Source: Persicitalea sp964500445
GTDB lineage: Bacteria > Bacteroidota > Bacteroidia > Cytophagales > Spirosomataceae
Reading direction: 5' to 3'
Length of the DNA: 64,000 nucleotides
Assembly (NCBI GenBank): GCA_964500445.1
Contig: CAZCOG010000034.1
Span: 8,848 to 72,847 of the forward strand
Program-made: the position numbers and the translations under genes
Notes under the pieces: generated by a model
Told to the model about the DNA's origin: nothing
Seen by the model: the letters and a program-made list of their open reading frames with translations, nothing else
Database searches by the model: none
Shown here: one piece after another, positions 24,734 to 32,815 of the stretch
Position numbering within the stretch: the stretch's first letter is position 1
Layout: the number at the start of each line of letters is the position of its first letter

Positions 24734-26725
24734 ATGATACTTTTTCAAACTTTTAGAGTAGGAAGGTACCATGCGCTTTTGGCCGCAGTATTACTTCTAA
24801 CCAGTGTATTCTCGCAAGGCTCCTTCGCTAACCTATCTCAGCCAAAGACTCAAAATCGAGCTGAATTTTCTCTGCTTTTATCGCGCTTAAATCTGAATGC
24901 CCCAGGTTTAGAAAAAATCAAAGTCTTAGCGGAAAGGAACTCTGCCCAGGCTGTGGCTGAGCTACTCACCTACTACCGCGACCGGGCTCATGTCAAGCAT
25001 CCCATAGCACGCAAGGCTGCCGTCAGGAGCAGTCAGGTCGCCTCCGAAAAAGACATCCTGGTCGCCGACGACGCGCTCAAACACATATTTGTGGGCCAAC
25101 CTGCCTATCCATCCCACTTTTGCGGTGACGACATCAACTGGGCGACCAACCCCTATCCCGATAAAGAATGGATCTGGCAGTTGAATCGCATGACATTTTG
25201 GGATGCGATGGGGAAAGTCTACCGCCAAACGGGTGACGAAAAGTACGCCCAGGCCTGGGCCGACCAAATGGTAGATTGGACCCGGAAGAATCCGCGCGAT
25301 GTCGACCACGCCTACGCCTGGCGTTCCATCGAAGCGGGCATCCGGGGCTACCGTTGGACGGGCCAATTCCAGTACTTTATCGATTCACCCGCTTTCACGC
25401 CTGAAGTACTAGTAGCTTTTCTCAACAGCTGCCACGACCACGCTACCTACCTGATGACCGAGTACCGGAAAGGCAGCAACTGGGCCCTAATGGAAGCCGA
25501 GGGTATGGCTTTCATTGCGATGACTTTTCCAGAATTTCAGGATTCAGAAAAATGGCGCAGTGAAGCCATTGCGCGGTTGAATAAAGAAATCACAAATCAG
25601 GTGTATGACGACGGGCACCAGCGAGAACTGGCCTTTGGCTACCACATGGGCTGTATTGGCTGGTTCATGCGTACCTACGAACTGGCTCACCTGAACGGGC
25701 GGCAGGATGCTTTCCCGGAATCTTACATTCAGCGGATTGAAAAAATGTGTGAGGTACCCATGAAGCTGGCTTTCCCGGATGGCTCGACTCCGCAATTCGG
25801 TGATTCGTGGTCGGGTCAACCCGGTCAGTATTATGGTCAACTCAAAGAATGGGCAAAGCTGTTCGATCGGCCGGATTTTCTCTACGTCGCTACCGAAGGC
25901 AAGGAAGGTACCATGCAGGACGCCACGGCTTTTGCCTTCCCGGAAAGCGGGCTATACGCTATGCGAAGTAGTTGGGACAAGGATGCCGTGAGTATGGTGC
26001 TGAAATGCGGTCCCGATGGCGGCGGGCATTGTCAGCCCGACAATGGTACTTTTGAATTGTACGCGGCCGGCCGCCACCTCATGCCCGACGCAGGTAGCTA
26101 CATTTATAGTGGCGATCCGGAAGGTCGGGCGTGGTTTCGGCAGACCAAAGTACACCAAACACTAACCCTGAACGGAGAAAACTCAGCCTACGCCCCGAAA
26201 CTTCGGCTCTGGAAGCCAAGTAAAGACCTGGATATTCTGGTAGTGGAGAATCAGAGCTACCCGGATTTGCTCCACCGCCGGGCGGTATTGTTTGTGGATA
26301 AAAAGTACTTTGTAATCGTGGATGAAGCCATTGGTACCGCGGCGGGTGACATCGATGTGCATTTCCAGCTGGCACCGGGGCAAGCGGTTTTTGATCAGGA
26401 AAAATATGTCGTGCGCAGCGATTTCGGCGAAGGCTGGAATGTTTTGGTCCAGACCATGCCGCAGCCGGGTTTGACTTTGCAGGAAGAGGAAGGTCAGGTT
26501 TCCTTTATTTATACAAAAAAAGAACCCCGACCTGCCTTTGGATACCGATTGCACAAGGGCGCAGATGAAACTGGTGTCCGCTACCTGACCGTCGTTGCGC
26601 CTTACTCCGGCAATCAGCCCCGGATCAGTGCCCGAATGGTTGGGCCCTCCCCAATCGGTGCGTCCCGGCTTGAAATCGAGATCGAACTGGATGGAAACAG
26701 CAGAAAGCTTTCTTACGAATATTAA
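24734..26725 (+). CDS. Secreted heparinase II/III-family polysaccharide lyase
   Basis: A 663-residue polysaccharide-lyase-like protein with a signal peptide (about 1-32). The N-terminal (alpha/alpha) toroid (about 40-370) contains WIWQLNRMTFWDAMGK, GSNWALMEAEGMAF (the conserved Asn of the active site) and LAFGYHMGCIGWF with the candidate catalytic Tyr. The C-terminal beta-sandwich (about 390-650) has GGGHCQPDNGTFELYAAGRH, with His and Asp placed as in family members. Such enzymes cleave uronic-acid polysaccharides (heparan-type, alginate or others) by beta-elimination; the substrate cannot be told. No SusCD pair is adjacent. A separate transcription unit, 269 bp after the divergent protease gene. 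Confidence 0.87.
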   Translation: MILFQTFRVGRYHALLAAVLLLTSVFSQGSFANLSQPKTQNRAEFSLLLSRLNLNAPGLEKIKVLAERNSAQAVAELLTYYRDRAHVKHPIARKAAVRSSQVASEKDILVADDALKHIFVGQPAYPSHFCGDDINWATNPYPDKEWIWQLNRMTFWDAMGKVYRQTGDEKYAQAWADQMVDWTRKNPRDVDHAYAWRSIEAGIRGYRWTGQFQYFIDSPAFTPEVLVAFLNSCHDHATYLMTEYRKGSNWALMEAEGMAFIAMTFPEFQDSEKWRSEAIARLNKEITNQVYDDGHQRELAFGYHMGCIGWFMRTYELAHLNGRQDAFPESYIQRIEKMCEVPMKLAFPDGSTPQFGDSWSGQPGQYYGQLKEWAKLFDRPDFLYVATEGKEGTMQDATAFAFPESGLYAMRSSWDKDAVSMVLKCGPDGGGHCQPDNGTFELYAAGRHLMPDAGSYIYSGDPEGRAWFRQTKVHQTLTLNGENSAYAPKLRLWKPSKDLDILVVENQSYPDLLHRRAVLFVDKKYFVIVDEAIGTAAGDIDVHFQLAPGQAVFDQEKYVVRSDFGEGWNVLVQTMPQPGLTLQEEEGQVSFIYTKKEPRPAFGYRLHKGADETGVRYLTVVAPYSGNQPRISARMVGPSPIGASRLEIEIELDGNSRKLSYEY

Positions 26726-26783
26726 TATTTACTTTCCGTTCGCCACGTTGCCCTGATTAATAACCTCAAATTCGGTCTGGTTT

Positions 26784-26811
26784 TTGCTTCGGTACCCATT
26801 CATTACCTTTA
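26784..26811 (+). promoter_or_regulatory. Candidate promoter of the PorP/SprF gene
   Basis: TTG at 26784-26786 (inside TTTTTG) and TACCTTTA at 26804-26811 are separated by 17 bp; the -7 box has one mismatch to TAnnTTTG. The start would be near 26818, 12 nt before the ATG at 26830. Confidence 0.5.
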
Positions 26812-26829
26812 CTGAAAAAACACGATTGG

Positions 26830-27840
26830 ATGAAAGTCAGGGCCTGGCTGCTTTGGGGATGTGGGTTGTGGATGTTTGGACAGGTGAAGGCCCAGCAATT
26901 GCCGCAAGGCAGCCTTTACACGCTTAATCCCTTCGTAGTCAATCCTGCCCTTTCGGGAGCCTATGATTTTGCCGATGTCCGCCTCAGCTACCGTCGCCAG
27001 TGGATGGGGCTGGACGACGCCCCCAACACCGCTTACCTCACGGCTCACACCCCCATTGGTTACGGCGATAAAGTACCCCGAACTACCCACACACCGCGCT
27101 ACGCCAACCGCAATGGCTTACCTCCCACCCCGCCCACAGGTACCTGGCGCTTCGGAGCTGGTGCCTTGCTACTCGCCGACCGCACCGGGCCGACTGAGCG
27201 CAATATCGCCCAGTTGACGGGCGCAGCCCACGTGAGTCTGGCCAGTGACTGGCAACTGTCGGCGGGCTTTGGGGCGGGGCTACTACAGTACAACTTCCGT
27301 TTTGATCGTATCCAGACCGCCACACCTGCCGACCCCATCCTGCCCGATGGCCGGGTTTCGGTACTTAAACCTTACTTTTCGGCGGGCATATTGGCGCGGA
27401 AAGGCAATTTCTGGGGTGGGGCTTCGGTACTTTCGCCGATGGCTGTTTCACTGGCCTACGCCACTCCCGGTGGAAGCGAAGTCGCCGGCAAGCTACTTCC
27501 CCACTACTACTTTACGGCGGCTTATCGCCTGAACGTCGCCGAAGAATGGGCACTTATCCTCCAGGTCTGGGTCAAGAGCGTCGGTAAGGCTCCGATTTCC
27601 GCCGACGCTCAGCTACGGCTCCAATACGCCGACCGCCTTTGGGGCGGGGTACAATATCGGGTAGGTGACAGCTTCGGCGCTTTGCTGGGCATGGCTTTGT
27701 CGCCCAATTTTACGCTTAGCTACGCGTATGAGTATCCGCTTTCAACCATCAGTTCTGTCTCCTCGGGCAGCCACGAAATCCTGCTGGGATTTCGCTTCAA
27801 CAACCGGGCGGCAATTTACTGTCCACCTATGGGGTGGTAA
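26830..27840 (+). CDS. PorP/SprF-family outer-membrane protein (type IX secretion associated)
   Basis: A 336-residue beta-barrel protein with a signal peptide (about 1-21, GQVKAQ). The family signature is clear: LYTLNPFVVNPALSGAYDFADVRLSYRRQW at the mature N-terminus (read in parts), then alternating membrane strands such as WRFGAGALLLADRTGP and SAGFGAGLLQYNF, and an end containing SSGSHEILLGFRF. PorP/SprF proteins occur next to large adhesins exported by the type IX system and help anchor them. Here there is no adhesin gene next to it, so the partner is elsewhere. Confidence 0.9.
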   Translation: MKVRAWLLWGCGLWMFGQVKAQQLPQGSLYTLNPFVVNPALSGAYDFADVRLSYRRQWMGLDDAPNTAYLTAHTPIGYGDKVPRTTHTPRYANRNGLPPTPPTGTWRFGAGALLLADRTGPTERNIAQLTGAAHVSLASDWQLSAGFGAGLLQYNFRFDRIQTATPADPILPDGRVSVLKPYFSAGILARKGNFWGGASVLSPMAVSLAYATPGGSEVAGKLLPHYYFTAAYRLNVAEEWALILQVWVKSVGKAPISADAQLRLQYADRLWGGVQYRVGDSFGALLGMALSPNFTLSYAYEYPLSTISSVSSGSHEILLGFRFNNRAAIYCPPMGW

Positions 27841-27862
27841 ACCGCGCGTCGAATTAAGGCCC

Positions 27863-27888
27863 AATGCCCCGTTTTCAAGGGCATTTTT
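27863..27888 (+). terminator. Intrinsic terminator of the PorP/SprF gene
   Basis: AATGCCC (27863-27869) pairs with GGGCATT (27879-27885), enclosing a 9-nt loop, followed by T at 27884-27888. It lies 22 nt after the stop codon. Confidence 0.75.
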
Positions 27889-27929
27889 CGTATCATTGCA
27901 ACCTTGAACGTAACCCACTATCCGTATTT

Positions 27930-29180
27930 ATGGATATTTCGATATTAATTATAATCCTCAGTTGCACCGTGCTGTTGTCGTACGCATTCGACCTTATCAG
28001 CACGCGCACCAAGCTGCCTTCGGTAGTGCTGCTGCTGGCTACTGGAGTAATCGGCCGACAGGTTACCGAATATTTCAACGTCAAAATTCCCGGCGTGGAC
28101 GTACTGCTACCCACACTTGGTACGATTGGCCTGATTCTGATTGTGCTGGAAGGCGGCCTGGACCTCGAACTTAGCGGCGGAAAACATAAACTCATTGGTC
28201 GCACGCTCCTTTCCGCTCTTCTTGGGCTGGTACTTAGTATGCTCGTCATCGCGGGAATTTTTTACCTGCTGCTGGGGGAAAGCTTTTATAATGCGATGGT
28301 AACGGCCACGCCTTTTGCCATCATCAGTAGTGCGGTGGCTATTCCCAGCGTGAGCGGGCTCGAAAAACGAAGGCGTGAGTACATGGTATACGAATCGTCG
28401 CTATCGGATATTCTGGGGCTGATGCTCTTCAATATTCTGGTGCTGCCAACCAACTCGGGCTGGGAGTCGGCAGGGCACTTTCTGCAAAGTACCATTCTGA
28501 TCGTGATCATCTCGGTCATCTCCTGCTTTGTACTGCTCTACCTCATTGCCCGCATCAGTCACCATGTCAAGTACCTGCCGATTATTTCGGTGCTGTTTAT
28601 CATTTATGCCGTTGGCAAGTTTTACCACCTTTCATCCCTGCTGGCAATTTTGATTTTCGGCTTATTCCTGAATAACACCGAGTTGTTTGTGCGCGGTAAG
28701 CTGAATAGTTATCTAAAAAACGACCTTTTTGAAGCTGAGTTGGAGCAATTCAAGCAACTGACCGCCGAAAGCGCCTTTGTCGTCCGGACTTTTTTCTTCC
28801 TGATTTTTGGCTACTCAGCCGACCTCAGCGACTTCGCCGATCTGGATGCCTGGATTGTGAGCGCCCTTATTTTGCTGGCCATTCTTGGTACCCGTTTCCT
28901 GACCCTGAAATCGACATTCAGGGGAAACCTGAGTCCATTACTGTACATCGCCCCGCGCGGCCTGATTACCGTCCTGCTCTTTCTGAGTATCCCAGAGCAG
29001 TACTTGGTCGTGGGCTTTCGCAAAGGTATTTTGATGATCACAGTGATTCTCACCGCCATCACGATGATGCTGGCCGTAATGACCTATACAGGTCCGCCAG
29101 AAGAAGAGGATATGGATGAAGAATTAGAGGAAATACCGAAAAGCCCAGAATCGTCGCTCCCGCAGATACGCAGGAGTTGA
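27930..29180 (+). CDS. Cation:proton antiporter (CPA1/NhaP-like)
   Basis: A 416-residue membrane protein with about twelve helices. The N-terminal helix is followed by TRTKLPSVVLLLATGVIGRQ, LIVLEGGLDLELSG, and ATPFAIISSAVAIPSVSGLEKRRREY. The last motif replaces the usual ND pair with an A-I-P-S region, while an Asp in the ESSLSDILGLM helix is available for ion binding. It is probably a Na+(K+)/H+ antiporter of the inner membrane. An acidic C-terminal tail (EEEDMDEELEEIP) follows. ATG at 27930 is chosen because the upstream extension from 27864 overlaps the terminator. Its 3' end overlaps the convergent gene by 57 bp. Confidence 0.85.
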   Translation: MDISILIIILSCTVLLSYAFDLISTRTKLPSVVLLLATGVIGRQVTEYFNVKIPGVDVLLPTLGTIGLILIVLEGGLDLELSGGKHKLIGRTLLSALLGLVLSMLVIAGIFYLLLGESFYNAMVTATPFAIISSAVAIPSVSGLEKRRREYMVYESSLSDILGLMLFNILVLPTNSGWESAGHFLQSTILIVIISVISCFVLLYLIARISHHVKYLPIISVLFIIYAVGKFYHLSSLLAILIFGLFLNNTELFVRGKLNSYLKNDLFEAELEQFKQLTAESAFVVRTFFFLIFGYSADLSDFADLDAWIVSALILLAILGTRFLTLKSTFRGNLSPLLYIAPRGLITVLLFLSIPEQYLVVGFRKGILMITVILTAITMMLAVMTYTGPPEEEDMDEELEEIPKSPESSLPQIRRS

Positions 29181-29453
29181 TTCATGACGAAAGGCCTCCC
29201 GCTCAAAAGAAATGTTTCGGTAAGCCCGGTAGTGATCCTGGTAATGCAGATATCTGATAAAATATTCCACGAAGTACCAGATGTAAAAAAGCAAAAACCC
29301 CATTTCGAGTTGCTGCCGCAGGTGAATGCATTCATGGTGAAGGAGCTTTTCCTCCGGCCTTTTATTTTTCACAAAAACAAAAGGATAAAACGCCATCCCC
29401 GTCACCCACAAGGAGGGCACCCGAACCACGAAACCTTTGAAACCAGATGTCAA
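29124..29453 (-). CDS. Conserved small membrane protein with HExxH motif, unknown function
   Basis: A 109-residue protein of a Bacteroidota family I recognise by its pattern but not by function. FKGFVV opens the sequence, GMAFYPFVFVKNKRPEEKLLHHE leads into HHECIHLRQQLEM (an HExxH-like zinc motif), then the membrane helix FLLFYIWYFVEYFIRYL, and ISFEREAFRHE near the end. The Glu in FEREA could complete a metal site, so a small membrane protease is imaginable. The start is uncertain: TTG at 29453, or ATG at 29396. Its end overlaps the tail of the antiporter gene on the opposite strand. Confidence 0.7.
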   Translation of the reverse strand: MTSGFKGFVVRVPSLWVTGMAFYPFVFVKNKRPEEKLLHHECIHLRQQLEMGFLLFYIWYFVEYFIRYLHYQDHYRAYRNISFEREAFRHESTPAYLRERRFWAFRYFL

Positions 29454-29542
29454 CAGTGAAAAAGTTTAATGTTTAACTATTTATAAGTCCGGCGAACCAC
29501 GCTACTACCCAATTGTAACGTAAAACAGAATCTAAAATCTAA

Positions 29543-30832
29543 ATGCTTACCACCATTATCATCATCTTTGTCGTCGGTTATCTGGCGATCGCTCTCGAAG
29601 AAACCATCCAAATCAACAAAACTGCCTCGGCTCTCATCACAGGAGTTCTGTGTTGGACGGCTTATGTCCTCTACAGCTCCGAAACGGAGTTTGTTGTGGA
29701 AGAATTGTCGGCGCACCTGGGCGAAATTTCCGAAATTTTATTCTTTCTGCTTGGCGCAATGACCATCGTGGAGCTGATCGATGCCCATGAGGGCTTTGCG
29801 ATCATCACCGAGCGAATCAAGACGCGCAATCCCGTGTCGCTGCTCTGGATCATCTGCATCCTGACCTTTTTCCTTTCCGCTCTGCTCGACAACCTGACGA
29901 CATCCATCGTGATGGTATCGCTGCTTCGCAAAATAATGCCCGAAGGCGAGCAACGCAAGCTCATGGCCGGTATGATTATCATTGCCGCCAACTCAGGAGG
30001 TGCCTGGTCGCCAATCGGTGATGTTTCCACCACCATGCTCTGGATCGGCGGGCAGGTAAGTACCTTTGCCATTATCACAAACCTTATTGTCCCCAGTATG
30101 GTTTCGCTGGCGGTCCCGCTTTTATACATGACTTTTGCGATGAAGGGTAGTTTGAAAGCCGTGCCCATCGAGCCGGGCAGTGTTTCCTCGCCGATCTTTG
30201 ACGCCGAAAATGGCGTATCCCGCAGCCAGGGACGGCTGATGCTTTACGCAGGCGTCATCGGTCTGTTGTTTGTGCCCGTCTTCAAGACCGTCACCCATTT
30301 GCCCCCTTACATGGGAATGCTTCTATCGTTAGGAGCATTGTGGGTACTGTCCGAAATCCTGCATAAAGATAAAGACGAGGAGGATAGACTACCCTATACC
30401 CCGGCGTATGCTCTCAGTAAAATCGATGCCCCCAGTATCCTGTTCTTTCTGGGTATTCTGGCAGCCGTGGGCGTCCTGGAAGCCACAAATGTGCTGAGCG
30501 ACCTGGCCGCAAGGCTGGATGCCTTGGTTGGAAACCTGGACGTGATTGTGGTTGTAATCGGTGCGGTTTCGGCTATCGTCGACAATGTGCCGGTAGTAGC
30601 CGCAGCCATGGGGATGTACGACCTCAGCACCTACCCTACCGATCATAAGTTGTGGGAATTTATGGCCTACTGTGCTGGCACAGGCGGCAGCATGCTGGTG
30701 ATCGGTTCGGCAGCGGGTGTCGCGGTGATGGGAATCGAGAAACTGGATTTTATCTGGTACCTAAAAAAAATCGCTTTCCTGGCTTTGATCGGCTATCTGG
30801 CCGGCGCCGGCGTGTACTTGCTGATGTTTTAG
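29543..30832 (+). CDS. nhaD: Na+/H+ antiporter, NhaD type
   Basis: A 429-residue inner-membrane antiporter of the NhaD/ArsB superfamily with about eleven to thirteen helices. Characteristic stretches are LEETIQINKTASALITGV near the start, HLGEISEILFFLLGAMTIVELIDAH, LSALLDNLTTSIVMVSLLRK, AANSGGAWSPIGDVSTTMLW, and, near the end, AVSAIVDNVPVVAAAMGMY and GTGGSMLVIGSAAGVA. The two 'DN(L/V)-T/P' helices and the GGAWSPIGDVSTTMLW segment form the ion pathway in this family. It would exchange Na+ or Li+ for protons. Second antiporter within 1.6 kb, with the HExxH gene between them. Confidence 0.92.
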   Translation: MLTTIIIIFVVGYLAIALEETIQINKTASALITGVLCWTAYVLYSSETEFVVEELSAHLGEISEILFFLLGAMTIVELIDAHEGFAIITERIKTRNPVSLLWIICILTFFLSALLDNLTTSIVMVSLLRKIMPEGEQRKLMAGMIIIAANSGGAWSPIGDVSTTMLWIGGQVSTFAIITNLIVPSMVSLAVPLLYMTFAMKGSLKAVPIEPGSVSSPIFDAENGVSRSQGRLMLYAGVIGLLFVPVFKTVTHLPPYMGMLLSLGALWVLSEILHKDKDEEDRLPYTPAYALSKIDAPSILFFLGILAAVGVLEATNVLSDLAARLDALVGNLDVIVVVIGAVSAIVDNVPVVAAAMGMYDLSTYPTDHKLWEFMAYCAGTGGSMLVIGSAAGVAVMGIEKLDFIWYLKKIAFLALIGYLAGAGVYLLMF

Positions 30833-30995
30833 CCCAATAAGCAAGTGCGACCTATGTTCGCACTACCAGCTATTTCAGGATATAGTCAGGCGCGTGCTCT
30901 TAAGGATAAAATACCTTTGATTTTTGGCGGTGGATGCTGCCGAAAAAATCTTCAATCAGCAGGGGTTAAAGATCTTACAAATGCTTGGTTTCCAT

Positions 30996-31003
30996 TACAT
31001 TTG
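30996..31003 (+). promoter_or_regulatory. Candidate -7 box of the LolA-like gene
   Basis: TACATTTG at 30996-31003 is an exact TAnnTTTG match, 26 nt before the ATG at 31030. The expected -33 TTG is not clear. It overlaps the start of a 9-bp dyad (31000-31027). Confidence 0.5.
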
Positions 31004-31027
31004 TTTCAAAAAATTAACTGAAACAAA
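31000..31027. promoter_or_regulatory. Dyad TTTGTTTCA / TGAAACAAA over the transcription start
   Basis: TTTGTTTCA (31000-31008) is the exact reverse complement of TGAAACAAA (31019-31027), with a 10-nt AT-rich centre. It starts inside the -7 box and ends 2 nt before the ATG. It could be a repressor operator or a 5'-end hairpin that hides the translation start. A further TGAAACAAA copy begins the coding sequence (31031-31039). Confidence 0.6.
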
Positions 31028-31029
31028 TT

Positions 31030-31737
31030 ATGAAACAAAAAGCAATTTTGGGGCTACTCCTTGGCCTGGCAGTCAGCCTGAATTCTATCGCTCAGGAGCT
31101 TACGACGGCCGACGCTGTGATCGACAAGTACCTGACTGCCGTAGGTGGTCAGGAAAAACTCCGCTCAATGCAGGACATGACCATTACCGCGACCACGGAT
31201 ATCCAGGGCCGGACGATGGAAACGGAAACAAAGCTGAAAATGCCCAACAAATTCAAGCAGACTTCCTACGTGATGGGCAACGAGGCAGGCGGTACTACTT
31301 ACGACGGAACTACCCTTTCGCGCTCGATGCGTGGGCAAACCACGACCAAGCAGGGGCAGGAAGCTTTTCAGGAATTCATTTTGAATCATCCCTTTCCTGA
31401 ACTTTACTACGATTCGCTGAAAGTGGAGAAGAAACTGGTCGGTACCGAGAAGGTGGATGGCAAAGATGCCTACGATGTAGAGTTCACAGGCAACGCAAAC
31501 ACCTGGCACGACTACTTCGACAAAGAGTCGGGCTTAAAAGTAAAGCGCACCGCTACCACCGAGTCGCCCCGCGGCAAGATGCAGGCAGAGTTCACCTACG
31601 GTGATTATAAAGCCGTTAATGGAATCAAATTTCCTTTTACCAGCAGCCGGAAATTCGGCCAGTTCGAGATGAGTTCCGAAACTCAGTCCATCAAACTCAA
31701 CAAGGGAATCGATGACAAGCATTTTAAGATAAAATGA
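31030..31737 (+). CDS. Secreted LolA-like / outer-membrane lipoprotein-sorting-type protein
   Basis: A 235-residue periplasmic protein with a signal peptide (ending LNSIAQ). The mature part resembles LolA/LolB-like half-barrels: ADAVIDKYLTAVGGQEKLRSM opens with a helix, then repeated strands such as MTITATTDIQGRTMETETKL, TTYDGTTLSRSM and GKDAYDVEFTG, and near the end FTYGDYKAVNGIKFPF. It lacks obvious lipid attachment. Members of this broad family bind lipids or sort lipoproteins; the exact role is unknown. The end is followed by a convergent hairpin. Confidence 0.75.
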   Translation: MKQKAILGLLLGLAVSLNSIAQELTTADAVIDKYLTAVGGQEKLRSMQDMTITATTDIQGRTMETETKLKMPNKFKQTSYVMGNEAGGTTYDGTTLSRSMRGQTTTKQGQEAFQEFILNHPFPELYYDSLKVEKKLVGTEKVDGKDAYDVEFTGNANTWHDYFDKESGLKVKRTATTESPRGKMQAEFTYGDYKAVNGIKFPFTSSRKFGQFEMSSETQSIKLNKGIDDKHFKIK

Positions 31738-31739
31738 TA

Positions 31740-31800
31740 AATTATGAGTGATGAGTGAGAATGGTGAACCAGGGGTAGTTATCATTCATCACTCATAATT
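31740..31800. repeat. Convergent-gene hairpin with word repeats
   Basis: AATTATGAGTGATGA (31740-31754) is the exact reverse complement of TCATCACTCATAATT (31786-31800). The gap between the two convergent genes (31737/31814) is almost entirely this inverted repeat plus ATGAGTGA-type words. It may act as a terminator for either side although no T-run is present. Confidence 0.8.
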
Positions 31801-31813
31801 CATCATTTGCCAC

Positions 31814-32776
31814 TTAGTAGTGAGAAGGATTCTCGTCCTGCCATTCGTTGACACCGTCGCGGATTCGGTTGCGGAAAGTCAGCGTATCCGTAGCGTAGGA
31901 AGTAGTACCGTCGGCGTTTGCGTATTTATATTTCAGAAACAGCTTCCGGTCCTGCAATAGCTTAGGCCGATTGAAAGTACTCGGACCATCGGGAAGTACT
32001 TTCACTTTGGAACCCTGCGCTTGGCTGATAGTGACGTCATTACCGTTCAGTGTAATTCTGAATGAGCCCTTCTGATCACTGATCAAGTTCGTTTCCAAAG
32101 CATTGGGTGCCACCGTTTTCAGGTTCATAACTTTGACTTCCGGCGAGGGAATAGTCGTATAGTAGTTTGTCGTCTTCACCACTTTGCCCGTCGAATCTTT
32201 CACGGTGGTCACCCCACCGTGCCAGTAGTTGCCGAAAAGCATATTTTCGTATTTCAAGCCAATAACTGCGTATCGTTTTTGTGACGCTATGGAGTCGGCA
32301 TCGGCAGAGTTGATATAAAAGGGCAGCACATAGGTAGCGTTCAGAGTAGCAGGATCGTTTAAAAACGCCGCCGAATCGGCTTTGATGATCACGGTTCCCG
32401 AGTAAGTACCCTTTTTAATAATCATCTGATTAGTATTGGAAATAGTAAAATAGTTGCTAGGCAACATTACCAATTCTTTCACCGCCGCGACTCCAGCCTT
32501 CACGTGGTTCGTGCCGTTTTTCATGGCTTCCAGGATGTCGCTGGTAATCAGCTTACTGTCCATGGTAAAGTTGACCAGCCGGTCGCGGGTATTGTCGCGC
32601 ACTCCGGCAAGGGCCGCCCCTACCTCGATCGTCATACCCTCACCTACCACAAAGGTTCTGACGTTGGTCTGGTATGGGAAGTAGATGGACGTGTAGTCAA
32701 AATCTTCAATATAATCCTTGTAACAAGAACTGAGCGTCCCCAGAATCAATAAGGAAAGTATTATTTTCTTTTTCAT
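31814..32776 (-). CDS. DUF1735-type surface glycan-binding-like lipoprotein
   Basis: A 320-residue lipoprotein (signal ends LSSCYKD) with a DUF1735-like N-terminal domain and a DUF4361-like C-terminal domain. Diagnostic parts are TSIYFPYQTNVRTFVVGEG near the start, SNYFTISNTNQMIIKKGTYSGTVIIK in the middle, and YVLPFYI. Family members are accessory surface-binding lipoproteins found beside SusCD in polysaccharide loci. It is the last gene of the tandem susCD operon and has no enzyme after it. The exact ligand is unknown. Confidence 0.85.
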   Translation of the reverse strand: MKKKIILSLLILGTLSSCYKDYIEDFDYTSIYFPYQTNVRTFVVGEGMTIEVGAALAGVRDNTRDRLVNFTMDSKLITSDILEAMKNGTNHVKAGVAAVKELVMLPSNYFTISNTNQMIIKKGTYSGTVIIKADSAAFLNDPATLNATYVLPFYINSADADSIASQKRYAVIGLKYENMLFGNYWHGGVTTVKDSTGKVVKTTNYYTTIPSPEVKVMNLKTVAPNALETNLISDQKGSFRITLNGNDVTISQAQGSKVKVLPDGPSTFNRPKLLQDRKLFLKYKYANADGTTSYATDTLTFRNRIRDGVNEWQDENPSHY

Positions 32777-32815
32777 ATCGAATTAAGATAATTTCTTGAT
32801 TAAAAGTTAGATCGA

